A program made the position numbers and the translations under genes. The notes beneath the pieces were generated by a model. That model was not told the origin of the DNA. It was given only the letters and a program-made list of their open reading frames with translations, and did not search any database. DNA of 64,000 nt from assembly GCF_900108095.1 (NCBI RefSeq), contig NZ_FNWL01000001.1:1-64000 (forward strand), in the 5' to 3' direction. This DNA is from Natronorubrum sediminis (GTDB lineage: Archaea > Halobacteriota > Halobacteria > Halobacteriales > Natrialbaceae). Below are positions 21,755 to 29,924 of the stretch, one piece after another (the first letter of the stretch is position 1; each line of letters begins with the position of its first letter).

Positions 21755-22723
21755 ATGAATATCGGTGTCCACACCCCGCCGCTGGCCGACGAATCGCTCG
21801 AGGGTGCACTCGGGTATCTCTCGGATATCGGCGTCGACGCGATCGAACCGGGAGTCGGCGGCCATCCCGGGGAAGATCACCTGTCGCGAGCGGATCACCT
21901 CGACGACGAGGACGCCCAACAGGTCGTTCGAACCAAACTCGAGGAGTACGGAATAGAGATCAGCGCACTCGCTACGCACAACAATCCGTTACACCCCGAC
22001 GACGAACGCGCCGACGCCGCCGATACCGAACTCCGTGAAGCGATCGTCCTCGCCGACCAACTCGAGGTCGACGTCGTCACCTGTTTTTCCGGCCTCCCCG
22101 CCGGCGGCCCCAACGACGAGGTGCCAAACTGGATTACGGCACCCTGGCCGCCAGAACACGAGCGCGCACTCGAGTATCAGTGGGAACAGGCGACTGCGTA
22201 CTGGCAAGACCTCGCTGCACACGCGGATGACCACGGCGTCGACGTCGCGATCGAGATGCACCCGAACATGCTGGTCTATGAACCCCACGGGATGGCGAAA
22301 CTCCGCGACGAGACAAACGAGCGAATCGGCGCGAACTTCGACCCGTCGCACCTCTACTGGCAGGGAATCACGATTACGGACGCTATTCGATACCTCGCCG
22401 AACGCGATGCGATCCACCACGTCCACGCGAAGGATACGAAAATCTACCAGGCCCAAGCCCGAGAAAAGGGTGTGCTCGATACCACGGCCTACGACGACGA
22501 ACCCAATCGCTCGTGGCTCTTTCGATCGGTCGGCTACGGACACGGCGAATCTCACTGGAAGGATATCGTCTCGACGCTTCGTATGGTCGACTACGACGGC
22601 ACGCTCAGCATCGAACACGAAGACTCGCTGACGAGTTCGCGAGAGGGCCTCGAGAAGGCGGTCGACCTCCTCGAGCGTGCGATATTCGAGACGGAACCCG
22701 GTGAGGCCCACTGGGCCGAGTGA
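21755..22723 (+). CDS. sugar phosphate isomerase/epimerase (TIM barrel, AP-endonuclease-2 fold)
   Basis: The 322-residue product MNIGVHTPPLADESLEGALG has the xylose-isomerase-like TIM-barrel pattern. Metal-ligand candidates are Glu in DVAIEMHPNM, Asp and His in ANFDPSHLYWQG, the DAIHHVHAKDTK segment and Glu in GTLSIEHEDS. Relatives act in inositol and unusual sugar catabolism, and often pair with Gfo/Idh/MocA dehydrogenases, as here. It is separated from that gene by a small unrelated open frame. Confidence 0.9.
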   Translation: MNIGVHTPPLADESLEGALGYLSDIGVDAIEPGVGGHPGEDHLSRADHLDDEDAQQVVRTKLEEYGIEISALATHNNPLHPDDERADAADTELREAIVLADQLEVDVVTCFSGLPAGGPNDEVPNWITAPWPPEHERALEYQWEQATAYWQDLAAHADDHGVDVAIEMHPNMLVYEPHGMAKLRDETNERIGANFDPSHLYWQGITITDAIRYLAERDAIHHVHAKDTKIYQAQAREKGVLDTTAYDDEPNRSWLFRSVGYGHGESHWKDIVSTLRMVDYDGTLSIEHEDSLTSSREGLEKAVDLLERAIFETEPGEAHWAE

Positions 22724-22758
22724 GTCACTGCTGATGTCGATCGCGCGGATTCCGCGAA

Positions 22759-23631
22759 TTATTCGTTGGTTCCGCTAACCGAGTCCAATCGAGTCTCGAA
22801 GAATCGACGAACCGAGTCGACGATGCCGTCGACGGTGTAGTTGACGCCGATGTAGACGCTCACGAGTGCGAGGATGGTGCCGGCGACGACGTCAGCGAAC
22901 CAGTGTATTCCCAGGTACATCGTCGAAAGCGCGACGCTGACCGCGAGGAAACCGGAGACCGGAACCCACAGCGGATACTTCCGGCGCGTTACCCACGCGA
23001 GGAAGAAGACGGTCATCGACAGCGAGGTGTGCAACGACGGGAAAACGTTCGTGCTCTGATTCACTTCGGTCGTGAGCGCCCCCGACTGTGGGAAGACGTC
23101 GTACAACAATGGCTCGAATGTGGTTGGATCGATGTTGCGCGGTCCATACGCCACGAAGAGTGTATAGAAGAGCAACCCAATCGCGTAGTTCGCGGTAAAC
23201 GCGAGGATGAGCGTCGAGAGGTCGTCCATCTCCTCGAGTGCAAAATACGCGAGAAACGGGAACAACAACAAGAACGCGTAGCCGTAGATGTAGATGAAGA
23301 CGAAAAACGCCGTCACCAGATCCGTCTGGACCGACTGGACCATAACGACGGGGTCCGTTCCGAACACCGTCTGATCGAACTCGAAGAGATAGGGTGTGAT
23401 ATTGTTCTGGAGGACGCGACGCTCGAGCAACTGCACGATATCCTGTGTCGACCAGCGCAAGAGTAAGACGGCAGCCAACGCGACAAACGGCAAGAGGCAG
23501 GCCTCGAGGCGCCACCGGAACCCTCGTATCGCATCGAGCAGGTTTCGGGGACCGATAATAACGAGTATCCCGGTGACGAGCATCGCCGCCACGACGAGCG
23601 AGAGTTCGAACAGTACTGAGAGGAGCGCCAT
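22759..23631 (-). CDS. PAP2-superfamily membrane phosphatase/transferase (Aur1/IPC synthase-like)
   Basis: The 290-residue protein has about seven hydrophobic helices. The PAP2 motifs are present as VFPSLHTSLS (PSxH core) and YLGIHWFADVVAG (His and Asp of the third motif). The first motif is not clear, which resembles the inositol-phosphotransferase branch more than simple lipid phosphatases. Such enzymes move phosphorylated head groups or dephosphorylate lipids at the membrane surface. It is convergent with the sugar isomerase gene, with 35 bp between the stops. Confidence 0.85.
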   Translation of the reverse strand: MALLSVLFELSLVVAAMLVTGILVIIGPRNLLDAIRGFRWRLEACLLPFVALAAVLLLRWSTQDIVQLLERRVLQNNITPYLFEFDQTVFGTDPVVMVQSVQTDLVTAFFVFIYIYGYAFLLLFPFLAYFALEEMDDLSTLILAFTANYAIGLLFYTLFVAYGPRNIDPTTFEPLLYDVFPQSGALTTEVNQSTNVFPSLHTSLSMTVFFLAWVTRRKYPLWVPVSGFLAVSVALSTMYLGIHWFADVVAGTILALVSVYIGVNYTVDGIVDSVRRFFETRLDSVSGTNE

Positions 23632-23859
23632 TCGGGTCTACGTAGAGATAGAGACTCCGAGTCATTAACTCTTTCATGGGTATCGGTGTGGATGGCCGAT
23701 ACGTTCCACTGTAGAACAATTGCTCGTCGTCGACAGACGGATAGTTACCGACGTAGCCCCAACCAGCGGGGTTGTCGACAGTCAACAAGAGAACTCAACA
23801 GTGAGCGGGAGAATGCAAGTGAGAACGACGCAGTCTCCCACACGCGACCGACCGGAACT

Positions 23860-23911
23860 ACTTGAGCAATACGCCGTCGTCGTGATCACTTGAGCAATAC
23901 ACCGTCGTCGT
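23860..23911. repeat. 28-bp tandem duplication at the 3' end of the binding-protein gene
   Basis: ACTTGAGCAATACRCCGTCG occurs at 23860 and again at 23888, 23 of 24 bases identical through the following TCGT. The right copy encodes the last residues and stop of the gene at 23886-25640; the left copy lies just past the stop. The rest of 23632-23859 holds no recognisable gene. Confidence 0.85.
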
Positions 23912-25640
23912 AGCTGTACCCGATATCTTCGAACAGCGACCGAGTTTGAGCGGTATCGATCGATCCTGCAGACCCCGGAAAGTTCAACACATCCGGGGTG
24001 AGCGAGTCGAGTTCGTCATCGTCGTCGAAGTCGGCGTTGTGCATGCCGACGAGTTTGGCCGGCGTCGTCGCTGGATCCCCGAAGTCGTTGAAAACGTCTT
24101 CGACGGTCGTCTCGCGATCGATCAAGCGCGAACAGATACGCCGGAAGTTTGGATTCGCAAGCTCGTCGTGTTGGTTGTTGTATCCAACCATATAGAACGA
24201 CTCCGAGGAATTCATCGCCGTCGTCACATCACTCGTCCCCTGGACGTCGCCGACGCGCTCGGGCGGAAGTTCACTCGCTGTGATATCGATTTCACCGTCG
24301 AAGAGGGTTTCAACCATCGTCCCCGGTTTCGACACGATATCGAATCGCAGCCCACCGAAATGTGAGAAGTTCTCGAGCACCGATGGTCGGTCCTCACTCT
24401 CGTAGAAGACGTGCGCTTCGAACGGTTCGAGAAGGACTTCGTTGTCCTCCGTCGCCTCTTCGAATGCGAACAATCCTGAGCCGATCGGTTCCTCGTTGTC
24501 GCTTGCGAGTACCTCAGTCTGGCGATTAGCGATAATTTCTGATCGATCGGCCCAGATGTGCTCTGGGAGGAGTGGCATCGTAAACACGCGTCTGGCTACG
24601 TCCCGTGACACCTCTCCGAATGATATCGAAATCGAGTCTGGCGCGTACACGTCAGTCGATTCGACGAGCAGTTGTTGATCTCGATAGATTGGAGCAGGAA
24701 TCGCACTCTCAGCGTCGCCGAGCGACGTATCTTCGATGAGTTCGAGCGTGAACGCCACGTCGTCTGCGTCGATCGATTCACCGTCGTGCCACTCGAGGCC
24801 GTCACGGAGCGTGACGTCGGCGCGAAGTCCGTTATCGTCGTCCCATTCGACGTCCGCAGCCAGCCACAGCACGTACTCGTCTTCGAACTGGCGAACTAAC
24901 GGATCGTACAGCAAATCCAACACCCCGTCGATTCGGTTCCGATCGACGGTGAGTGGGTTCAGTCGTTGAGTCAAATTTTCTCCAAAAACGCCCAACTCTA
25001 CCCGACCATCCAGTGATCCGTTGTTCTCGTCTGAGAGGAGGTCGACGTAACTCGGGATGTCTCGTGGCGGCGTCGCAGCCTCGAGACTGGACTGGACGCC
25101 GCTGATTCGGTACGGATGTGCGACCACCGTGTAGGGCACTGCTTCCAACAGGAACTCGACGAGATCGACGAGTTCTGTCGGACGGTCGTCGTTCGACGCC
25201 TCGCGTTGTCGTTCGAGGAGGTCGTCGACAGTGAGGTCAGCGAATTGGAACGGGTTCTGCCATCCCCGTTCGCTGACGAACTGCGAATGTAACAACCCAT
25301 ACAGCGAGTCGTGCTCGTCGAACCCGCGGTGACGAACGACGAACACGTCGTAATCGTGCTCGAGGAGGACCTCACGGTGGAGTTCTGCCTTCGCGATTGG
25401 GTGGTGGGAGGCGTCGATCCCAGCCTCGGTGAAGTTTTCACGGAGCCGGTTCGCAATGGTTGCGGCGAGTGGGTCGTCGTCTGCCGGGACGGTTTTGATC
25501 GACATCGTCACTTGATCCGGACCGGTCGTTTCCGCTTGGGACCAGAGTCGATCGAAGCAGCCTGCGAGAGAGCTCACAGCGGCCACACTCCCGCCAGCAA
25601 TGAGCCCTCGTCGCGTCGTCGGCAGCGCGCCCCCTTCCAT
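23886..25640 (-). CDS. orphan ABC-type substrate-binding lipoprotein (family 5, peptide/nickel type)
   Basis: The 584-residue product has a Tat-lipoprotein signal (TTRRGLIAGGSVAAVSSLAGC, shown by Arg-Arg at about 9-10 and the lipobox Cys at about 28). The second half matches the oligopeptide/dipeptide-binding family: LRADVTLRDGLEWHDGESID, a transition region, and GEIDITASELPPER. No permease or ATPase genes are next to it, so it may feed a transporter elsewhere or be a receptor. A TATA-like CCTATACG sits about 27 bases before the ATG on the minus strand. Its base composition is slightly more AT-rich than its neighbours. Confidence 0.85.
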   Translation of the reverse strand: MEGGALPTTRRGLIAGGSVAAVSSLAGCFDRLWSQAETTGPDQVTMSIKTVPADDDPLAATIANRLRENFTEAGIDASHHPIAKAELHREVLLEHDYDVFVVRHRGFDEHDSLYGLLHSQFVSERGWQNPFQFADLTVDDLLERQREASNDDRPTELVDLVEFLLEAVPYTVVAHPYRISGVQSSLEAATPPRDIPSYVDLLSDENNGSLDGRVELGVFGENLTQRLNPLTVDRNRIDGVLDLLYDPLVRQFEDEYVLWLAADVEWDDDNGLRADVTLRDGLEWHDGESIDADDVAFTLELIEDTSLGDAESAIPAPIYRDQQLLVESTDVYAPDSISISFGEVSRDVARRVFTMPLLPEHIWADRSEIIANRQTEVLASDNEEPIGSGLFAFEEATEDNEVLLEPFEAHVFYESEDRPSVLENFSHFGGLRFDIVSKPGTMVETLFDGEIDITASELPPERVGDVQGTSDVTTAMNSSESFYMVGYNNQHDELANPNFRRICSRLIDRETTVEDVFNDFGDPATTPAKLVGMHNADFDDDDELDSLTPDVLNFPGSAGSIDTAQTRSLFEDIGYSYDDGVLLK

Positions 25641-25826
25641 ACGAGCGAGGGTACGCTACCGTTGCGTATAGGACTTACTCTCGAATCGACATTTCGCCGA
25701 GACGATTAGCTCACGTGTCGCGGAACACTCGAGAGGATTGCTCCATCTCGCAGTTTGATCTCGAGAATCCGGACCAGCCAACATCTAAGAAATAGAGAAT
25801 GTAATGGGTTATTGACTCTTATTTAT

Positions 25827-25840
25827 TCGAGTGTACTCGA
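25827..25840. promoter_or_regulatory. inverted repeat by a TATA-like element upstream of cetZ
   Basis: TCGAGT-GT-ACTCGA is a perfect 6-bp inverted repeat immediately downstream of CTTATTTAT (25818-25826). It lies about 115 bp before the cetZ ATG and about 190 bp before the divergent binding-protein ATG. It could be an operator. The rest of 25641-25952 shows no gene. Confidence 0.35.
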
Positions 25841-25952
25841 TCCATAACAATAGGAACGTCTGCCGATCGATCAACTGTGAGACGGCTACTGAAACGGTCG
25901 TTCGGCAGAGTAGTCGAACAATCTCGCCTCAGTAGCGGCCACGAATACACCC

Positions 25953-27119
25953 ATGAAACTCGCACTCATTGGCTTTGGACAGGCAGGTGGAAAGGTCGTC
26001 GATCAATTTCTGGCGTACGATTCCGAGATTGGCGGCGGGTTCGTCGAGGACGCTATCGCGGTCAACACGGCGACGGCGGATCTCCACGGGCTCGAGAACG
26101 TCCCGGAGGATCGTCGTGTGCTCGTCGGCCAGGCACGAGTGAACGGTCACGGGGTCGGCGCCGACAACGAACTCGGTGCAGCGGTCACCGAAACGGACAT
26201 CGACGAAATACAACACGCGGTCGATCAGGTGCCGACGCACGAACTCGACGCGTTCCTCGTCGTCGCCGGTCTGGGCGGTGGAACCGGGTCGGGTGGCGCA
26301 CCCGTCCTCGCGAAACACCTCCGAACCATCTACACCCAACCCGTCTACGGGCTGGGTCTCCTCCCCGCGATGGACGAAGGCGGGATCTACACGCTCAACG
26401 CGGCACGCTCGTTCCAGACGTTCGTCCGGGAAGTCGATAACCTCCTCGTCTTCGACAACGACGTCTGGCGGAGTACGGGCGAGTCCGTCGGAGACGGCTA
26501 CGACCGAATTAATCGTGAGATCGTCGAACGCTTCGGTCTCCTGTTCGCTTCGGGCGAAGTCTCAGACGGCGACGTGGTCGCAGAGAGCGTCGTCGATTCC
26601 TCCGAGATCATCAACACGCTCTCGAGTGGCGGCGTCTCGACGATCGGTTACGCAAGTGAATCCGTCGGAACGAGCGGCGATGGACTGCTTTCGTCGTTCA
26701 CCGGGAGCACCGACGATTTCGACGAGGGGAACGCCACCAACCGGATGACGAGTCTCGTCCGAAAGGCGACGCTGGGTCGACTGACGCTCCCGTGTGACGT
26801 CGGGAGTGCAGACCGCGGTCTGGTCGTCGCCACGGGACCACCAGAGTACCTCAACCGAAAGGGCGTCGAACGCGGTCGGCAGTGGCTCGAGGACGAAACG
26901 GGGAGCATGGAGATTCGCGGGGGCGATTATCCGCGAGCGGACGACACCGACGTTGGAGCCGTCGTTCTCCTCTCGGGAGTGACGGACGTTCCGCGTGTCA
27001 AACAACTCCAACAGGTTGCTGTCGAGGCGAAAGAGACCACGGCAACCGTGCAGGCGAACGCCGAAGACGAGTTCGCAGCACTTGTCGATACGGGCGGCGA
27101 ACTCGACGCACTCTTCTAA
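25953..27119 (+). CDS. cetZ: CetZ tubulin/FtsZ-superfamily cytoskeletal protein
   Basis: CetZ proteins control cell shape and motility in haloarchaea. The 388-residue product starts MKLALIGFGQAGGKVVDQF, with the GTP-binding GxGQAG opening. It has the tubulin signature loop GLGGGTGSGGAPVLAKHL (about residues 108-125), the AARSFQTFVREVDNLLVFDND segment, and the C-terminal half RMTSLVRKATLGRLTLPCDV seen in Haloferax CetZ1. The match to the CetZ1 subgroup is strong across the whole length. It is transcribed alone; a TATA-like element lies about 130 bp upstream. Confidence 0.96.
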   Translation: MKLALIGFGQAGGKVVDQFLAYDSEIGGGFVEDAIAVNTATADLHGLENVPEDRRVLVGQARVNGHGVGADNELGAAVTETDIDEIQHAVDQVPTHELDAFLVVAGLGGGTGSGGAPVLAKHLRTIYTQPVYGLGLLPAMDEGGIYTLNAARSFQTFVREVDNLLVFDNDVWRSTGESVGDGYDRINREIVERFGLLFASGEVSDGDVVAESVVDSSEIINTLSSGGVSTIGYASESVGTSGDGLLSSFTGSTDDFDEGNATNRMTSLVRKATLGRLTLPCDVGSADRGLVVATGPPEYLNRKGVERGRQWLEDETGSMEIRGGDYPRADDTDVGAVVLLSGVTDVPRVKQLQQVAVEAKETTATVQANAEDEFAALVDTGGELDALF

Positions 27120-27390
27120 CGCTCGAGAAGCGAATTCGAGGCTGAATTGCTCGAGACCATACTAGTAATTCGAGGCGCCAGCGTGGCCTTGTTCAGTCAC
27201 AGTTAGCCCGTGACGCCGGAATCGTTCACTTCACCCAGCCATGGTTCGTTCACCTCCCCCTCTCGCGAACCCCTCCTGATGAACAGCGAGTGTGACCACC
27301 CGACGCAACCGAGATATCGATGATATCAAATTTTGTGTTATTCAAGGTATGGAGAGTATAACGAAACCCGATACGGTCGATCTGCCGACT

Positions 27391-27585
27391 ATGGCACGGA
27401 AGAGTCAGCCGAATCGGGGCGGACGCGACTCACGCATCCGCCGATCACTTCGCGCCGTCTTCGCTCGAGATTCGGACCGAACGACCATCGAAGAGTGTCG
27501 TCAGTGCGGAACGACGTTGCAAACGTCGGCACCCTCGTGTCCGACTTGCGGTCGCGAGGAGATCGCCATCTACCACCTCGAGTGA
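27391..27585 (+). CDS. small zinc-ribbon protein, unknown function
   Basis: The frame is open from 27292, but the ATG at 27391 (MARKSQPNRGGRDS) is preferred because GTATAAC (27355-27361) fits a TATA box 30 bases upstream. The 64-residue product is basic at the N-terminus and ends with CRQCGTTLQTSAPSCPTCG, a C-x2-C-x10-C-x2-C zinc ribbon, then REEIAIYHLE. I recognise no specific family. The 27120-27390 stretch before it has no other support. Confidence 0.55.
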   Translation: MARKSQPNRGGRDSRIRRSLRAVFARDSDRTTIEECRQCGTTLQTSAPSCPTCGREEIAIYHLE

Positions 27586-27648
27586 TCGGGTCTCTCGAGT
27601 AGCGTACTCACCTCGAGCCCCTCGGCGGCGCGCACACGAAGTGAGCCG

Positions 27649-28362
27649 TCACTGGTCTCGGGTGAGTTCCACTGGCAAGTCGTTCGTATCGATCGCCCCT
27701 CGACGGCCGTCTAGTAGTTCGAACGCCTCGCCGCGACGTTGCTCAAGCCACGCGAGCAGCCGTTCGGCCCACTCGAGTTTCCGGGCTTTCTGCCCATCGA
27801 CCGTCGGATCGTCGAAATCCCAGCCGACGAACTCGAGGGTTGTGGCACCGAGGTGGTCAGCGAGGAAGGCTCCACGGTCCCCGTCGGTGAACCCGCCAAC
27901 GTTGACGACAGGACCCCGTGGTGCAGCCTGCGTCGTCGGAAGCACGTATTCGTCGGTGCACGTCGGAATGACCTCGCGAATCAGCGGGATATTGTCTCCG
28001 TGAGCGTGGACTGCGACGGGAACGCCATCTTCCGTGAGACGTCGAACGGTACCCGGATTCTTATCGAGATCCGTCACCATACAGTCGACGGCGATGCCGT
28101 GGGCTGCGAGTCGATCGGTCGCTGTCGAGGCCCCAAAGACGACGTCGGCTCCCCGGATTCGCTCGAGCGCAGCACCGTCTTCGAGCGACGGTCCCGCCCC
28201 AGCGATGGCGACAGACGCACCCTCGACGCTCGAGAGTACGTCGAAATCGAACGCGCCAGTCATCGATCCCAGAAGATCCCGTGCTCGCTCGTCACCCTCA
28301 CGACCGTACCCGAAATCCTCGAGAATCGCTTCGTACACGGGTTCCCACTCGTCGAACTCCAT
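27649..28362 (-). CDS. mptE: 6-hydroxymethyl-7,8-dihydropterin diphosphokinase, MptE-type
   Basis: MptE (DUF115 family) activates 6-hydroxymethyldihydropterin to its diphosphate for archaeal pterin cofactor synthesis. The 237-residue product has ASVAIAGAGPSLEDGAAL, the acidic MVTDLDKNPGTV motif, and VGWDFDDPTVDGQKARKLEW near the end. The start MEFDEWEPVYEAIL at 28362 was chosen; the frame runs further upstream but loses coding character. A dihydropteroate synthase gene lies 540 bp upstream on the same strand, which supports the pterin assignment. Confidence 0.9.
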   Translation of the reverse strand: MEFDEWEPVYEAILEDFGYGREGDERARDLLGSMTGAFDFDVLSSVEGASVAIAGAGPSLEDGAALERIRGADVVFGASTATDRLAAHGIAVDCMVTDLDKNPGTVRRLTEDGVPVAVHAHGDNIPLIREVIPTCTDEYVLPTTQAAPRGPVVNVGGFTDGDRGAFLADHLGATTLEFVGWDFDDPTVDGQKARKLEWAERLLAWLEQRRGEAFELLDGRRGAIDTNDLPVELTRDQ

Positions 28363-28569
28363 ACTTCCTCTTGTGAAGTGGAGTCGTATCTGTATTGCGC
28401 ACGCGATTTCTAGAAGCGAGAGGACGACGAACGAGACAGACGATTGGACGACGAACGACGATGTGACCTTGCGTTCACGACAGCCAGCACTCGACAGTTG
28501 GTTCTGTTTCAAAACGAAACAGTCACGCAAGAATACACAGACCGCTCGGGTGAAGATGTCACTGGCCGG

Positions 28570-28650
28570 TTGGAGCCACAATAATTCCGTGTTGTGGGCC
28601 GGGAGGTCGCCTCCGAAGTACCCCTACCCGGGAGGCCGCCCGGCGTCCAC
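28570..28650 (-). ncRNA. possible structured small RNA (GC-rich hairpin island)
   Basis: Within a 542-bp, otherwise AT-leaning gap, this stretch is very GC-rich and can form three stems: CCACAA with TTGTGG (28576-28597), GGAGG-TCG-CCTCC (28602-28614) and CCGGG with CCCGG (28628-28643). It also contains a direct repeat CCGGGAGGYCGCC at 28599 and 28628. On the minus strand a CTTATGCC element near 28675 lies about 25 bases upstream, which fits a promoter. A 46-codon open frame also crosses it. The RNA call is inference; the remaining gap (28363-28569, 28700-28904) shows nothing clear. Confidence 0.3.
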
Positions 28651-28892
28651 TCCATCCTTTCGAAGCATCAGGCATAAGCTTTCTCTTACCTAAGCACTGT
28701 CAGTAGTTGGTATCTGATACTGTCGAACGTGACGAATATCTGGAGAGAATACTCGAGCGCCGTGAATTCAGTCGAATCGGCCCGGCTTTGCTATACCATG
28801 GTTATTGGTACCACGAGTAACTGGCTTCCCTCATTGGGACTGCGTAGATCAGCCCTAAAGAGAAGAAGAAAGAAATCGATCGACACTCGTCT

Positions 28893-28925
28893 CGAGCACA
28901 CGAATCAGTCCCGAGCACACGAATC
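28893..28925. repeat. 19-bp-period duplication at the 3' end of folP
   Basis: CGAGCACACGAATC occurs at 28893-28906 and again at 28912-28925. The stop codon of the synthase gene lies at the edge of the left copy and the last coding residues in the right copy. It is a short tandem duplication, like the one at 23860. Confidence 0.7.
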
Positions 28926-29780
28926 GGCGAACGCATCACCAATCAATGCTGCATCCCTCGTTTCACCAACGTCGTGCGTTCGGACGATGTGTGCCCCACG
29001 ATCGACGGCCATCGAGGTCGCCGCGAGGCTCACTGGTAGTCTGTCGTCGGTCTCCCTGTCGGCGATTTCACCGAGGAAGTTCTTCCGGTTGATCGAGACG
29101 AGCATCGGTCGCTCGAGCGACCGAAACTCTCGCAGGCGTCGGAACGTCTCTCGGTCGTTCTCGAGCGTTTGCGCCTCGCTCCACCCACCGAACGCCGGAT
29201 CGATGATCGTCTTCTCGGTCAGACCGTTTTGTTTCAATGCCTCGTAAACCTGGTCGACGTAGTCAGCGTTTCCAGCCCACTCGCGTGACTTTCGTTGGGC
29301 CCAGTCGGTCTCTTCGACGGCACCGGGACGCTCGAGATCAGGCGGACTCGCCATTTTTGCAACGGCGACGTCGTACTCAGAACAGACGACCGGCATCTCC
29401 GGATCGGCGAAGCCGGCAATGTCGTTGACCATGTCGAACCCGCGTGAAATCGCCTCGTCGGCAACCTCGGCGTACCGAGTTTCGATCGAGAACACCGCAT
29501 CCCCGCTGACGCTCTCGATCGTCTCGAGGGCAATATCCAGTCGCTCGAGTTCTTCCTCGGCCGAGAGCACGTCGAAGCGTTTGTTCGCAGACTCGAGTCC
29601 GATGTCGACGATATCGGCACCCTCGTCGATCAACGATTCGTCGACATATTGAGCGGCGTCACCGGGATCGTCGAACACGCTCGGATCGTACGGTGACTCC
29701 TCGCTGACGTTCAACACGCCCATAATCCGGGGCGGGTAATCGTCACCGATCCCGAGACCTGCTGCGTCGACAGCGTTCAT
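28905..29780 (-). CDS. folP: dihydropteroate synthase-family protein
   Basis: The enzyme family joins pterin diphosphate to an aminobenzoate-type acceptor. The 291-residue TIM barrel has IMGVLNVSEESPYDPSVF (family opening), DIVDIGLESANKRFDVL (DVGxEST-type), DMVNDIAG, VSINRKNFLG with the catalytic Arg-Lys, and AHIVRTHDV. The usual pterin-binding FGK loop is replaced by DPAFGGWSEAQT, which lacks the lysine, so it may use a different substrate. The ATG at 29780 was chosen over a GTG three codons upstream. Pairing with mptE points to pterin synthesis. Confidence 0.88.
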   Translation of the reverse strand: MNAVDAAGLGIGDDYPPRIMGVLNVSEESPYDPSVFDDPGDAAQYVDESLIDEGADIVDIGLESANKRFDVLSAEEELERLDIALETIESVSGDAVFSIETRYAEVADEAISRGFDMVNDIAGFADPEMPVVCSEYDVAVAKMASPPDLERPGAVEETDWAQRKSREWAGNADYVDQVYEALKQNGLTEKTIIDPAFGGWSEAQTLENDRETFRRLREFRSLERPMLVSINRKNFLGEIADRETDDRLPVSLAATSMAVDRGAHIVRTHDVGETRDAALIGDAFADSCARD

Positions 29781-29924
29781 ACCACACACTGGGAAACAGA
29801 GCCTGATAGGTACGCCGGTCGCGAGTCCGGGCGGATTATTACGCTCTTTCCGAAGGGATGGTTGGGACGTGTAAGAGAGAGAAATTAGGACAGCGTGGGG
29901 GAGATACCTGTTACTCGCGACGGA

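Noticed and set aside
28570..28650. SRP (7S) RNA or RNase P RNA
   Set aside because: The region is too short and lacks the conserved 7S and RNase P core sequences that I know from haloarchaea.
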